Source: Ophioceras dolichostomum
Taxonomy: Eukaryota > Ascomycota > Sordariomycetes > Magnaporthales > Ophioceraceae
Assembly (NCBI GenBank): GCA_003049485.1
Contig: PYST01000291.1
Location: forward strand, 1-51,442
Length of the DNA: 51,442 nucleotides
Reading direction: 5' to 3'
The notes beneath the pieces were generated by a model that was not told where the DNA came from, did not search any database, and saw only the letters and a list, made by a program, of their open reading frames with translations. A program made the translations under genes and the position numbers. The stretch's first letter is position 1; every line of letters begins with the position of its first letter. Of the stretch, positions 24,537-37,366 are shown piece after piece.

Positions 24537-27333
24537 CTTCATTGCATGTCATCCAATATAGTTGCAAAAAGTCGCACGCAGGTCAGACCCTTTCTTTTCT
24601 TGGCCATGCCACATCTCCGTACGACCACAGGGAGAAGGAAGGAGGCTACAGGCAGCACCGCAGTAGCGAGGAGCAACAATAAAGGGACCAGGGACAGACT
24701 AGAGGCACGAGCAACGGACAAAAAAAGGTGTGACATCTGGCCCAGGTCGCTTTCTCCATTTTACCTTTCGCAACCCTCAATCTCTCATATACTCGTTACT
24801 TTCTAACGTGGTCATTCGAAAAATCCCACCTCCTATCCCCATATTTGTTTTCCATCTGGGAAAATTTCTCGGGGCTAAATAGGACGGCTGCTGTGTGGAA
24901 GCACGCTAGAATCCGAGCCAGAAGAAGGGGTTGCCACCCCCAATATGGGCGGGAGCACAAACTTTCCGACCGCATCCTCCACATCCTCCAAAAAGGCCCA
25001 AAAAGGGGGAGGGCACAAGATGGACCTTCCTGGTAGCGAATTGGGTAATACCACCGGTTCGACTGTACCGCCCTCTTCGTTGTCGGTCACTCGCTCGTCA
25101 CCATCCCCAATCCTGATGATGATGATCACCATCAGCCTACATACAAACCCCAGCAACAAATAGCTAGCTTGCTTTCGTTTCCCTCCGAGCAGGTCGCCGA
25201 CCGTCTATTAACACAATTCTGATATAGCCCCCGGTCCCAGCCTGTATGCCCTCGCCCGCTGTGTTTATTAGCGAGTGATGCACATGGCCAAACCTGGGGA
25301 AATTCTGTTTCCTCCACTCTCCCCCTAACTCTTCCTCCCTACCTATTCTCCCCTTGTTGTTGTCCCCTTTCCCTTTACCTCCTCGTCTGTTTCCCGCTGC
25401 CCTTTTACCTCGTCGCATCCAATCAGGGACATTTTTCGGAATCTCTCCCGGGAAATACTACATGGCGTCCTGCTCCATGCAAGCGCAAAGTCCATGCGCG
25501 CATGGGTGGGGGACCAGTCTAGACTCGACTCGACTCGCTTTACGCAGGCCATCACAAAGTACTGCCACATACGATGACAGCGCATCACACCTTAAACACA
25601 ACGATAGGATTTATCTCATGACTTTATTGGCCGTCTTATCAAGGACTAGAAAACACATCAGATGGGGGTGAGAAGACAGTACCAAAGAGAAACATAGATC
25701 GCATCTCCGATAATCGCAGTCACCTACGTCGCTTCTATCCCCCCTGCCCTTTCATGTCATATGGCAAAGTCGCCAACTGCTCCTGCCCAACTCGCTGGGA
25801 CACGTATCGGTGTCCACACATAAAAGGAGAGCTTGGGAACATTGCACCCTCGAATCAAGGGTATATCGACACCAAGCAGCCAAAAGGCGAACAAGCTAGA
25901 TGCGCAGATAGACGAACCCAGCATATCTATCTATCCCGCGCGGCGCCTTCTCCTCCGCTGCAAGTATAAACACCATTTCTCTAATCGAGCGTCTCCCTAT
26001 TACCCGATCTAGCAATTTTCATCGACTTGCGCTGCCCGCTTCCCGCACTCTGCTCATATGTCACAATCTGTCATACCCCTGTGCCCCTGTACTCCTGTGC
26101 TCCCGGTGCTCTTGTGCTCCCGCTGCTGCTTCCGGTTCACGGACACGAGTACGCGGTCATGTTAAGTCAGGCAAACCCAGCAAACCAAGCAACTGGTATG
26201 TGCGTGCACGCCTCGACAATAATCTCGATGAATAGGGGAGCGCACGCGTCTCGACACCCTCTCTGCCTCTCTCGTTGTGGCTCTGTCCTTCCCCCTGAGC
26301 CCTGTGTCCTGTGACCGGTTGACCCCCTGGATCCCGCCCGCGCGTCCCCCCGCCCAACGGTTGGGAATGGCAGCATACCGAATGGTCCGGGTGCAGAGCG
26401 AGCGAAGCGTACCGTCGACGGCTCGGATCCTCGAGCCATGCTTAGACAGACACCACGCCTGCATGCCTGGCTGGGCAGGACTAGACGCCCCAGCACAGAC
26501 TCCACGTAGCCAAACACAGGCACCAGGGGGCACAGTGGTTCTTGTAATCTGTGTCGTTTAGATGGGAATCTTGGGATGAACACGTCCGTGCTGTTGAACG
26601 ATTGCGTATGCCTCCTTTCTTGTCCTTGCCTTCCATACAGAAAAGGCCTCGAAGAAACTTGGCGATTGGCGACCAACGGACAAGCTGCTTGAGCGTTGCA
26701 GGTGCTTTTATCTCACAAAGTCTGCATTCGGCGACCTGATTCGGACCGCTTGTATACGTGCCTGGCTGCCTGCCCCGAAGGCTGTGGTCGGATAGACTCC
26801 GAGCGACGACTGGAGTCACTCACAACCACTCCTCTCTCCTCCCTCTAGTATCCTATCATTCTTCTTGCCTTGCACACTCAAACCCTTCCGATAGGCCTAC
26901 CTCTTGCCCCTTTCTTTATCTCTGCACCACACCCATATGTCATCTCATCCCTCCCTGTCCGAGCTGTGCCGCCTCGATGTGCATGACCGCAACCTGCAGC
27001 ATCAACCGGGGATGGAGTCTTCTCGCCGTGTCTCGACAACTGCGTCAGTAAGGGGGAGCACACGCACAAGTAGCCAACGCGAACCACACGCCTGCTCGAC
27101 TGCTCTCCTCCCAGAGCACATGCCAACCAACCACTCACGCTCGGCCCATCGCACGTACCCGTTTCGCTCCCCCAACTCTACCCCCATGGCACCGGCATGC
27201 AACGGCACGGTGTCACGGTGCACATGCACCAGACGCCGAGGAGGGGCCGACATTTGTCGGGTTGGGCAGGTAGGGAGGGAATGGAATGTCTCCCCCGATT
27301 CCGCTCGCGTATCTCTCCACTCCCCACCGGAGG

Positions 27334-27351
27334 CACACACACACACACACC
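27334..27351. repeat. (CA)9 microsatellite
   Basis: Nine CA dinucleotides in non-coding sequence. Confidence 0.95.
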
Positions 27352-28650
27352 GAAGGACGGGCGCACTCACCGAAGAAATGGAGAAGGTGTGCGAACCAAC
27401 CAACCCAGAAGAATACCGGGGTAGTGTCGGACCACAAAGCACCACCAGTCAAGTCACACAAGAGAACCAGTGAGTGCCTCGAGCATCGCCATTGCCAGGA
27501 TGGATTCCTCTGAGAATTAGGTGGTGATGCACAACCAGCCAACACACCTAGGTGTGGGAAGGGCCCCGGTTCAGGTATGGTACAGGCTGGGGAATGAATA
27601 CAGAAAAAGGAAAAAGCCAACGAGAACTCACCATGGTCAGCAGAGACATCAGAGACAGGCTGGCAGCCCAACCAACATCCGAAGATCAGAACACAAAAAA
27701 AAGGTTGCCCAGAGAATATCATCTTCCTCCTGACACTCTTATCATTCATGCTCGTGTAAAAAAACAACATATCTTCTTTTCAAACCTCATCTGTCCCCAT
27801 GCAGAATAAACAAAAGTAAATAAGACCGAAGAGAAAACAGACCCCTGAACGCCTGAACCCCATATTCCCATGCAATAGTACTCCTTCCCCCCCACACTCC
27901 ATAGAACAAAACAAGAAACGATGCGATGCTGATGATCTATGCCCTATTGCCCTATGCCGGATGTGGCGCCAATGCTGGATGATGCAGAGGGTTTTCCAAG
28001 AGAGACATTAAAAAAAAAAAAGATGGACATGCATGTATGTTGTACATCCGCAATGATCTGACAGACAGAGAAGACAGACACAAAAATGGGAAAGACAAGA
28101 AAGGAGGAGGAGAAGAAGGGATGCGGGAAACACAGACAGAGAGACAGACAGACAGGCCGCATCATCATCATCACCACACCCCCTTCTTTCCTTCCTCCCC
28201 CTCCCAGACTCAGTGAAACACAACCAACCACCCCCCTTCCACAGTGATACCAACCAACTAACCAAGCAATCAAGCAACCCCCCAGCCCATTCTTTTCTCC
28301 GCCTGCACCCACGTCGCGTGTGTTCCCCGTCAATCAGACTCGCCGAAGTCCTCCTCCCTCGACGACCGCCGGGTGGCTCGCCTGGTGGCTGGCTGGCCGG
28401 GTTGGCCGCTCTGTCGCTTCTTCCCTTCCTTCCTTCCCTTGTCCTTCCTTCCTCCCCCTCCTTCCGTATTGCTGGGTGGTTATCTTGCCGGCCGCCAACC
28501 CCCCATCCACCACCCATCCATCCATCAACCAACCTGTGTCACCAACCAAAAAGGTTGGTCGACGACGCCCGGTGCGATGGAAGGGTTCCATGGGGCGAGC
28601 GGTGTGGTTGCAATAAAATGTTCCGTCTCGACAACGACAGCAACCAACGC

Positions 28651-28670
28651 CTGTCCTGTCCTGTCCTGTC
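28651..28670. repeat. (CTGTC)4 microsatellite
   Basis: Four perfect pentamers downstream of the separase stop. Confidence 0.95.
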
Positions 28671-28910
28671 ATATCTTGTTCTTTGTCTTTCCAGAACAGA
28701 ACTTCTTTTTCCTTTCTCGGATCGGCGTCCACTCGATTCCGGCCCTGACTCGCTTGTGTGCGTGCGTGGTAGGACAGACGGGAAGTCGAGTCCATGATGA
28801 GGGACAGGGAGAGAGAGAGAGAGGTGGTGGTTGGAAGGAGGGGAATGAATATGCAGAAAGAAGGGAGGGAGGGAGGAAGCGGACAGACAGACAGGCAGGC
28901 CAGGCTGATC

Positions 28911-28930
28911 TGACTGACTGACTGACTGAC
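28911..28930. repeat. (TGAC)5 microsatellite beside the separase stop
   Basis: Five TGAC units end 7 bp from the separase stop codon (28940-28938), so they lie in its 3' UTR. Length variation here would change the UTR but not the protein. Confidence 0.95.
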
Positions 28931-28937
28931 CAGCCGG

Positions 28938-31900
28938 CTACAGCTTGTCGACGTAGACAGGAATCCCATACACACACACCGCAGCAGCAGTCAGGTACCT
29001 GAACCGACACACATCCCTCGCCCTCGCAACAGCCTGCACCAACGACGCCGTCCCCATCGCACCACTCTCCTCTCCCTCTCCCTCTCCCTCTCCCTCACCC
29101 CTCTTACTCTTCTCCTTCTCCTTCTTCCCCCCAGCACGAGCAGGTGATCGTCCATCCCCCTCAAACACCCCCCTCCCAACAAGCCCCCACTCCACCAACA
29201 CCCCAGCCGCAACCCGATCGATATCCCGATCCGTAACATCCCACAATGTCCCCAACACAGCCGGCGCCCCCGCCATCAAATAGTTCCACACCGGTCCATA
29301 CGCCTCGAACTCGCCGCACTCCGCCAAGCTCGCGCTCGAGCACCCCCACAGCAGCACGGTCGCGCGGCACCCGGGCTTCAGCTTCCGCACCGTGCGCCCC
29401 CTCACGTACTGCGCGCCGGAGCCGTGGCCGAAGTAGAGCAGGATGTCGCGCGATGACAGGCAAGACTCGAAGAGGGACTCTGTCGGGCGTGTCGCTACTA
29501 CCCTACTGGAACTTGGCCAGGAGGAGGTGAGAGAAAGGGAAGAAGAAGAGAGGGGCGACTCGAACGTCTTTTGCGTGGCTTTGAGGTCGCCTTCTGGGTT
29601 GAGGATGTAGGAGCCTGAGAGGGGGGAGACGTGGTGGCCTGAGCGAGAAGGGGAGAGTGATGATGATGATGGTTTGGCTTCGAGGATGAGCCGTCGGAGG
29701 CACGCGAGAGATGGGACGCGCGAGATGGCCATGCCGTGCATGCAGGGTAGGGATTCCCAGGGGAAAAGGTGCAGCGCTTTGTCGAGGACCAGGATCGTAT
29801 GGGGGTTGTTGTGGTTATTATTACTGCTGCTGCCCTGTGGACCCGTCGTCGCTGAAGTGGCCGTCGCCGTGGCCGTCGCCGAGGCCTTCTTCTTGCTGTT
29901 ATGATGATGACTAGTAGCCGTAGTGGTGACAGCAGCAGCGGCAGTCTTCGTAGCCTCGTGGTAAGCATGCAACGCATCTAGCGTCTCGACGCACATGGAG
30001 TCGAAATCAATCTCGTCGTACGCGTTGCGCTCGCCGTGGAACTGCAGGATGTCAACGACGAAGTAGAGCAGGTCGTTGAGCGCGTCGTCGATATCATTGC
30101 CGCCGCTGTTTGATCCTTCATCATCGTCCATAACCGCGGTGACGTCGCCGAGTCCGATAAAAAGCTCTAGTATGCGCGGATCGAGCGTGATAGCAGCAGC
30201 CTTGGCCTGCCTCCTCCCGCGGGCAGTCGGCTTCCGCGAGGGCAGGTGCTTATCCAGTATGTTGTGGAACGTCTTCTGGAACCGCGCCAGCAGCTCCGGG
30301 CAGGGCCGCCGCTGCGAGAAGATGCCCCTGAACCCGCCCAGCCAGATCTGCTCGATGTTCTCCAGCAGGCGGGCCATGCGCCTGTCCAGCGCCTCCCGCT
30401 CGGCCCACCACGCCGTCTTGGCGCCCTTGACCGACATGTCGCGCGCGTCATGGCAGGACGCGTTGGCGAGCCGCACCACCTCCAGCAGCTCGGCCTTGCC
30501 GCGGGCGAAGTTGAAGTTCTCGGCAGCTTCGTCGCCGTCGACCTCCTCTTCTATTCTTCCATCGGCGGCGGCCTCTCTATCATCGTCGCCACCGCTGCTA
30601 CTGCCACTGGGACTGCCACTGCCACCTCGCTCGAGCGGCAGACGGATGACGAATGGGCTATGCCCGGCCTGCAGGCGCGAGATGCACAGGTCGTGTCCGT
30701 TGTCGCTGAGCGAGATGGACACGACGGTCCAGTCGCGCGGGATGACATCGATGTACTTGCGCTGGAAACGAGCCATGTTGGCGTGGGCATCTGCATCTGA
30801 TCCCCCGCCTACGCCCACGCCCGCAGACCCGGAGCTGGTCGATCTCGGCCGCACCGGCGACGACTGGGGAGGCGAGCAGCCTTTCTCCAGCGAGGAGGGA
30901 GGCAGGATCGGCGGCCAGTCCATGCCCTCAGACAGCCTCGGCGCCGAGTTCTCCAGCATCAAGGCCTTGCGCTCCCGGCGCCACGTCAGGTTCTGCGCCG
31001 CCTCCACGGAGCAGGTCGCGAAGCCCTGGATGGCGGCGAGGACGCGGGGCTTGGAGGGCGACGCGGCCGACAGGAGCAGCGTCGTGCTCTGCAGCATGCC
31101 CGCGATGCGGTGCACCAGGGCGCCGTCCCCGGACACGACGGCCACCGAGTGCGCCTCGAGCAGGCACTCGTGCGCGGCCTGCAGGTTCTCGAGGAAGTCC
31201 AGGAGCCGGCCTTCCTTCGAGCGGGCATCTCTGGACTCTACGCGGGCCGTGACAGCGCGTCCCTTCTTTTGGGCCGGCGTCGGTTTGCTGGCGCTGGCGC
31301 TGGTGCTGGTGGCGTTGCCGAGCGAGAGGCGTTCAGACTCGGCGCCTGTCGTCGTAGATGACGAGCTACTGCCACAAACGGCTGGAAAGGATAGTGTCGA
31401 GTCCTGGATGACGGAGAAGACGGCATGTCGGGTCATCTGCTCCTGGCTCTGTCCGAACAGGCATGCCGACCGCGCCACCATCTCGAGAAGGGTGCTTTTC
31501 CCCAGCTTGGTCAGTGCCTGCGACTCATGAAGTATCCCCAAGGCCGAGGACCAGTCCTTCTTGTTAACGAACGAGATCGCCCTGTGAAGGATCACGGCGG
31601 ACTTGAGTGTCGACAGGATGATGTCGTTTATGACGGGGACGGTCGGCTTAAGGGCAACCGCCTTCAACGCTGTCTTTGGTTCAGGCGCCGTGGCAGTGGT
31701 CGCCTTTCTAGTCGCCTTCCGTACCGGCGCGGTTGAGACCTTTCCTCTAGTCGGTCTCTTTGCTGCTGTTGCTGGCTTCTTGTCCTGCATGCTCAGCTTA
31801 GCCATGCCAGCGGTAAGACTGGTCTCTAAACCTTCATTGCTCCCATCACCGCCCTCCTGAGTCAGAGTCAGGAGCTTCATCGTCCCTTCCGCCCGGCAAA

Positions 31901-34900
31901 TCATCTCCAGGCCCAAGTCGGACACTCGTAGGTCGCGGTACAGGTCTCCAAGCTGGCAGGCCAGCTTGACGGACAGACATGACCTGTCACTTGCCTGGAG
32001 CTTCGAGCTCGACGCGTTGGCCAGCTCAAGTGATTTCTCGAGCTTACCGGCCTTGAGGTAGATCGAGCCGAGCCAGGCGTCGCACTGGGCCAGGTACAAC
32101 CGGGCATTTGTGCTCTGGGCAATCCTGCGCGCCTGCTCCGCGTAGTACACAGTCTCCTGGAACATGCCAAGGTGTGCGTAGATCGAGGAAAGGTGGAACA
32201 AGCACCGGAAAAGAGGGTGGATCAGCTTCCAGAACTCAGGCCCAGCTGTCGTAGTCGTAGTCGTAGTGGCAGAGGTATCTTCCGAGTCGGACACGCCGGT
32301 CAGCTCCGTCGAGGAAGAGGCCGCAGGAATATTCACCGAAGTGTCAGGACTCGTAGTTGACGTGTCTTCGTTTTCCTCGGTCGTCGATCCCGTGCGGGTA
32401 TGGCTTTTGGGAGGGCAAGTTGTAGTCGTAGTTGTAGTAGCAGCGAGTGACTTCTCCAGCCGCGCCCAGTCTCTGTGAAGCATCCGGGTGGTTTCTCGCG
32501 CAAGCACCAGGGCATGGTGAGTCTCGCCTTTCTTAGAGGCGATGATGGACTGCAGGATGGCCGCGTACGCGATCAGGTGCTTGCGCCGAGACTTGAAGCT
32601 GCGGGATCCAGCTTCGCCGGAAGTCGCGGCTGTATGTGCTTGCTTGAAGTGAGACTCGCTGGGAAAAAGGAGATGTTAGAAGGAGCGTTTCGGAGACAAA
32701 AATAAACCGATCAAAGCATCCAGACGCGCAGGAGTATATTGTATTGTATTGCTTGAAGAATAGGCATGGACATAATTGAGAAGTGGTTACTCACGCCTTA
32801 TCGAGGCTCCCCGTCAGGACGCACACCTCGGCATATGCCAGGTGCAGTTCCGCAACCGCCTCGCCCGAGACAGGCCTCTCAGCCTCCCGAGCGTACTTCT
32901 GGCAGCCATCAAGGACCTTCTCCGCCTTGAGGGACTGCCCGATGTCGACGTAGAGCAGCGCAAGCCCCGAGTCGAACTCCATCTTCTCCTCCACACTTAT
33001 AGCGGAGTGCGTCGACTGCGACGATGACGATGAGGAGAGCTTCGAGACGATGCTCGCCGAGAGCTCCAGTGTCGCCAACCGCGTCGAGTCCGCGCCCACC
33101 GTATGCGCAAAGTCCGCGATCGAGTGCAGGTGAGTGAGCAGCGCACTCGGGTTATCGATGTGCTTTTCGAGCTGATTATCCTCCTCCGCCGTAGCCTCGA
33201 CCAGCGCCCGCCACTCTCCAACGGCCCAGTCGAGCTGGCCCATCATGTCTTCTGAGGACGGTGAGTCTGGGGACGCAGAAGCAGACGCGGCTTTCAGCCC
33301 CACCAGAGACGAGTGGAAGGCCCGATAGTGTCTCAGGTATCCCTCCAGGGGTGCATCCCCGGCAAAATCGCCGCTGGACTCTAGCAACCCCACCACTGCG
33401 CTGATTTGGGAGTCCATGGCGACGAACTCGGTTAGGTCGTCAAGGTTGACTGCCAGCAGACTCAGAAGCGTGCGGAGCCGGCGGATGGGGAAGCGAGTCG
33501 GATAGTACGTCTTCAAAAGGGACTCGACGCACACGTCCGCCAGTGTGGGTCGCTTGCTCTCCTTCGAAGATCCTCCGCTCCCCAGCAGGATGAAGTGCAG
33601 CCGGTGCTCGAGGACGGCCAGCTTCTCCTGCTCCGACAGGTCAGCGGCCCAGTCGATGGGCACGTGCTCCAGCTTCGCGATGGCCACCAGGGTCCGCGAG
33701 AGTATGGCGGCCCGGGGCTCAGTGGTCCATGCCAGCGTGGGTGGTTGGGTGGTCAAGCTCCGAACCACCCCTGCCAACACGCCGTCGTCCACCAAGCTCG
33801 TTCGAATACCCTGCAGCGCCCCTAGCGCCTCGCCGATGCGACCCAGGGACCCGCACGCCTCTGCCATGCGCTCGAGTTTGCTGACGAGCGAGGCCTTCTC
33901 CTTCTCCGCTGCTGACCGGTGCTTGATGCACTCGATGGACCGGCGGAGAGCGCGCATCGGCTCCGGGTCTTTGGTGGGCTCCCGGGTTGTCTGCCGCAGG
34001 TGTGTGTACTGCAGGAAGTAGAAGTGCGAGATCTTGACGAAGTGGGAGCCCGAAGATGCCGTGCTCGATGATTCGGACGAGGACGTGACGGAGGACGACG
34101 GGTTGAAGCCTCCCCCGCCCATGTAGTCGAGGAGGACGAGGCATTCGGCGAGGGTCGAGTCCATTACATCCCATGATATGCGCTTCTCGTCTATGAGGTT
34201 CTTGATGACCATGAATGCGGAGTCTAGAAAATGATTTACTGATTTTGAAAGCAGCTGTCGTCTTTGCTCGTACCGGAGGAAGTCTTTCGTGTTGCCTTTG
34301 GAGGCTGGCGGCTTCCCTAGCCACCTGAGACAGAACCGGGGGCATTGGAGAATGAGGGACTCGAGCAGGTCCTGCACGGGAGCGGATACAAGCTTGTCTT
34401 CATCTGGTTCTGCTTTGGCAACTAGGATGCTCATCGTCGACCTCCGCGCGAGGCCGATATTCGCAAGCAGGTCGTCGAGCTCGGCGCTGTCACCCCGCAG
34501 AGTCCCCTGGATGTTGTCAAGAACCTCGCGAAGCAGGCTTTCCACCCCCTGGGTCTGCCGCGAGATGTCCTTCAAGTAGAGCGAGAGAAGCAGAGCGGCG
34601 ACAGAGCATCGACTCGCTTCTGAGTCGTCACCCTGGCGCATGAGACCTTTCCCCTGTGAGACCCAGCCGATCGCATCGTCAAAACGCCGCGTCTCCCTGG
34701 CGATCGCGCCAAGGGCTTGATAGATATTCCCCACTGGAGACTTGAAGCTCTTGGCCACCGGCAAGGGAGTCGTAGCGTTGCGTTGGATCAGAGAACAGAG
34801 TCGATCAAATGCGCCGGAACACGTCTTGTACGTGGCTGCGTCTAGAGACTGAGAGCGCCGAACGAAAGCTGAGAGAGATCGAGAGAACGGCTGCATGATG

Positions 34901-36099
34901 TCCTTCTCCGCATCGCCCTTGTGTCCCGCCAGAACCCACCAGTGGATACGTGCCTCCAGTCCAAGGACCTGGATGTCGAAAGCCGTGGTAGGGGATACGC
35001 TGAGCCGCGGCTCCATAGCCTCGTCGTCGCTCTTGCTTGAGACACTGGGTGCCATCGAGAAGAGGAGTTGCGAAAGAGTCTCTAGCTGGCGGGCGGCTTT
35101 TCCCTGATTAGAGGAGCTGCTTTCAGCAAACGCGAGCAGGAGCTTCAGCGCATCCTTGAGGAAGATCATAGCCCCCTCCGTTTGTTGTGGCTTCTTCATG
35201 AGAGATAGTATCCTGATCCCCTGGAGCTGTGTCGTCACGATGAGTCCAAACGTCTTGCTGGAGGGTTTGAGGTCGCGAAAGTCGAGGAGGTCCAAGAAAC
35301 GAGTACTTGAACCGGTAGAATCGGTCTGTGCAGTCTTCACCGCTCTCTTGGCCGTCGGTTTTGTGGTTGTCGTCGCGGCTGTTGTCTTCCCTCCGTGACC
35401 TTCAGCAAGCCACTGCTTCAGAAGCCGAAGGTCCCGCACAGCTTGATCAACCATGCTTAACGCGATCTGCTTTGAGATGAGCTGGGACACGCCCATCTCG
35501 AGCTGGTGTTCCGGTAATGTGATGTCCCCACTGGTGTGGATGGCCTTGAGCGCAGAAAATGCGACCCTAACGCACTCAACCATGGAGAGGCAGCTTGTCG
35601 AGCTGGCCGATGAAACCGAGGCCGACCTGGCGGGCTTTGCCCCGGTTGCTGGTGATGTCGCCACCCTGTTTAGAGAGCGAGCCTGAAGTGGCGTCGCTGG
35701 AGCCGAGAGCGACCGACGCAGGGTGTTCCTAGATGCCCTCCTCACCAGCTCGCCAGCCTGTGATTTTTGGGGTGCTGCCGCAGCAGGTGGCGCTGTCGCC
35801 GCCCTCGCAGCATCCCCCAGCGCCTTCAGTCCCGTATTGACCACATCGGTGGCTAATATGGCCTTGTCACGCGACGAGAGCTCCTCTTTCGTGCCAGCTC
35901 GCGCTGTCGTCGTTTTGGTGCCCCTTGAGCCGGTTGTCGACGTTTTCACTCCAGCGGTTCGCGAGGTTTTCGTTGGCCGAGGCTCTGAGGCGGAGAGGAC
36001 GAGATCCTTGAGTAAGGCCGTGGTCGTGGGAGAGCATGTCGATATCGACGAGACCGCGGATCGGATCGCGTCTGTCTGATTTTGTAATGAAGAAGCCAT
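28938..36099 (-). CDS. ESP1: Separase (separin, C50 cysteine protease)
   Basis: Two exons, 36099-32795 and 32658-28938, joined by a 136-bp intron (GTGAGT ... TTTCCCAG) that restores LDKAESHFKQAH, give 2,341 aa. That is typical of the family (Esp1/Cut1/BimB). The C-terminal C50 domain is clear: TILVLDKALHLFPWESLPC, GSYILNPEGDL, catalytic His 2180 in LLYFGHGSGAQY (codon 29426-29424) and catalytic Cys 2208 in LLWGCSSASL (codon 29342-29340), followed by GTLWDVTDRDIDR. Separase cleaves the cohesin kleisin at anaphase and is held in check by securin. The long N-terminal part is helical and Leu/Ala-rich, as expected for the superhelical region. Two low-complexity insertions stand out: a Thr/Ser-rich acidic stretch near the exon 2 start and a His/Asn/Ala-Thr stretch (about residues 2010-2055) directly before the protease domain. 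The gene is divergent from the DUF5321-like gene. Confidence 0.95.
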
Positions 36100-36576
36100 G
36101 TGATGATTGATCGCTTAAGCCAACGCGTGTTAAAGGTCCTGATTCCTAATCATATCTCTGACGACAAAAAACCTCTAGTCTAGTAATAGCCAGAAAGAAG
36201 GGCGTAAGGAGAGAGAGATATGAACCAAAAAGCAAAAAGAATGCAAGACGCCTAATTGCATCAATCCAAAAATGATGAGGCTGCTGAAGCTGCGGTGTGA
36301 CAACCTGAATTAACGCGGCACCCCGACCGGATGTTGACTTGGACCCCGGTCCGGATGAACTCCGGCGTTTGCGTTGGCAGAGCAACCGCCACCAATCTCC
36401 ACGCCCAAGCTCCACACCCAAGCTCCATTCTGACATCGGCAGCATCCGACTCAGCTTTTCTGATGATTTGAATGAGGGGACCGTCTTTTCGCCGATCTGC
36501 AGTGGAATTCAGTCTTCGACTCGCGACTCGATTCGCACAAAATTTACATTCCAAACGACGGTGTCGAACACTATCA
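36100..36576. promoter_or_regulatory. Divergent promoter between separase and the mitochondrial DUF5321-like gene
   Basis: The start codons are 477 bp apart and face away from each other. An ACGCGT hexamer (36123-36128) lies 24 bp upstream of the separase start. It matches the MluI cell-cycle box but may be chance. Confidence 0.6.
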
Positions 36577-37317
36577 ATGGCCAGCTTACAAGCTCCCAGG
36601 ATGCTGCCCCTGCGGCTGGCAAGGGCAGCATCCCTCTACATTCTCGCGCCTGCTGCGACAACGGCTCGGTCGACCAGCATGGGGATCCGCCACTCGAGCT
36701 CTCTGCCGTCCGTCGCGTCCGTATCCTTCTGGAAGTCTCTGATCCCCAAGCCGTTTCGACGCTCGGGGGATGAGTCTCTGGCACCAAAGCCCAAGACAAA
36801 AGGATGGAACCCCGCGACTTTCTACATCGTCATCTTTATGCTCATCGGCTCGATGTCCATCCAGATGATCAGGATCCGCACGAGCTTCGAGACGTTCATC
36901 AGGCAGTCCGACGCCAAGATCGCGGTCCTGCGCGAAGTCGTCGAGAAGATACAGAACGGCGAGAAGGTGGACGTGGAGCGCGCGTTGGGTACTGGTGACG
37001 CAGAGAGGGAGCTTGAGTGGGAACAAGGTTAGCGAAGAGAGAAGACTTCCCGAGCCTAACGGCTGCGCAGAAACGTTGACTAACCACGCATGCATACGCA
37101 ATACGCTACTCGTAAAGTGCTACGTGAGATAGAACGAGGAGGAAACGTCTCTTCTCGCCGCCGAAACACGCCAGCTGAGCCACAGAAGTCGGAAGCGACA
37201 GCATCGGACCAGAGCCAGAAGAAGACGCTGGACAAACCTGAGCCTGAGCCTGAGCCTGAAAGCTCACAGAAGCCACCGCCACCAAAAAAAGGAGGGTTTA
37301 CAGCTGGTTTCTACTAG
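36577..37317 (+). CDS. Mitochondrial single-pass membrane protein, DUF5321-like
   Basis: Two exons, 36577-37027 and 37118-37317, give 216 aa. The 90-bp intron (GTTAGC ... GTAAAG) has a CTAAC branch site near 37081, and the junction gives LEWEQVLREIERGG. The N-terminus is Arg/Ala/Leu/Ser-rich with almost no acidic residues for 50 residues, as in a mitochondrial targeting sequence. WNPATFYIVIFMLIGSMSIQMI (about 77-98) is one membrane span, followed by a coiled coil (SFETFIRQSDAKIAVLREVVEKI) and the motif KVDVERALGTGDAERELEWE. These match my recollection of the fungal DUF5321 family, whose function I do not know. The C-terminus is a Pro-Glu-rich linker ending KKGGFTAGFY. An ATG at 36472 in the same frame is possible, but the later start leaves a better targeting peptide. 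Confidence 0.85.
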
Positions 37318-37366
37318 CTAGAGTATATATGTCTACTTAAATAGGTAAATATGGAACAAGAATAAT

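Larger units (their letters stand above)
17692..28937. other. 11.2-kb interval with no supportable protein-coding gene
   Basis: The interval lies between the transcription factor start and the separase stop, both on the minus strand. Many short open frames exist on both strands, the longest about 210 codons, but they overlap one another, show no domain or motif, and have Ser/Pro/Arg-biased translations typical of non-coding DNA. The left end must contain the transcription factor promoter and leader. The right end holds the separase 3' UTR. The sequence includes CT-rich tracts (18577-18629, 23195-23290, 25315-25400, 28185-28470), several small tandem repeats and an inverted repeat listed separately. 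Long non-coding RNA or a far-reaching regulatory region is possible but unproven. Confidence 0.6.

Noticed and set aside
26904..27473. 189-residue plus-strand open frame
   Set aside because: No domain, includes the (CA)n repeat, and the minus strand is equally open.
28213..28975. Open frames of 182-213 residues on both strands downstream of separase
   Set aside because: They derive from purine/pyrimidine simple sequence in the likely 3' UTR and lack any conserved motif.
36123..36128. MluI cell-cycle box (ACGCGT) before separase
   Set aside because: A single hexamer; the same hexamer also occurs elsewhere in unrelated places (for example near 3188 and 8274). Noted in the promoter entry only.
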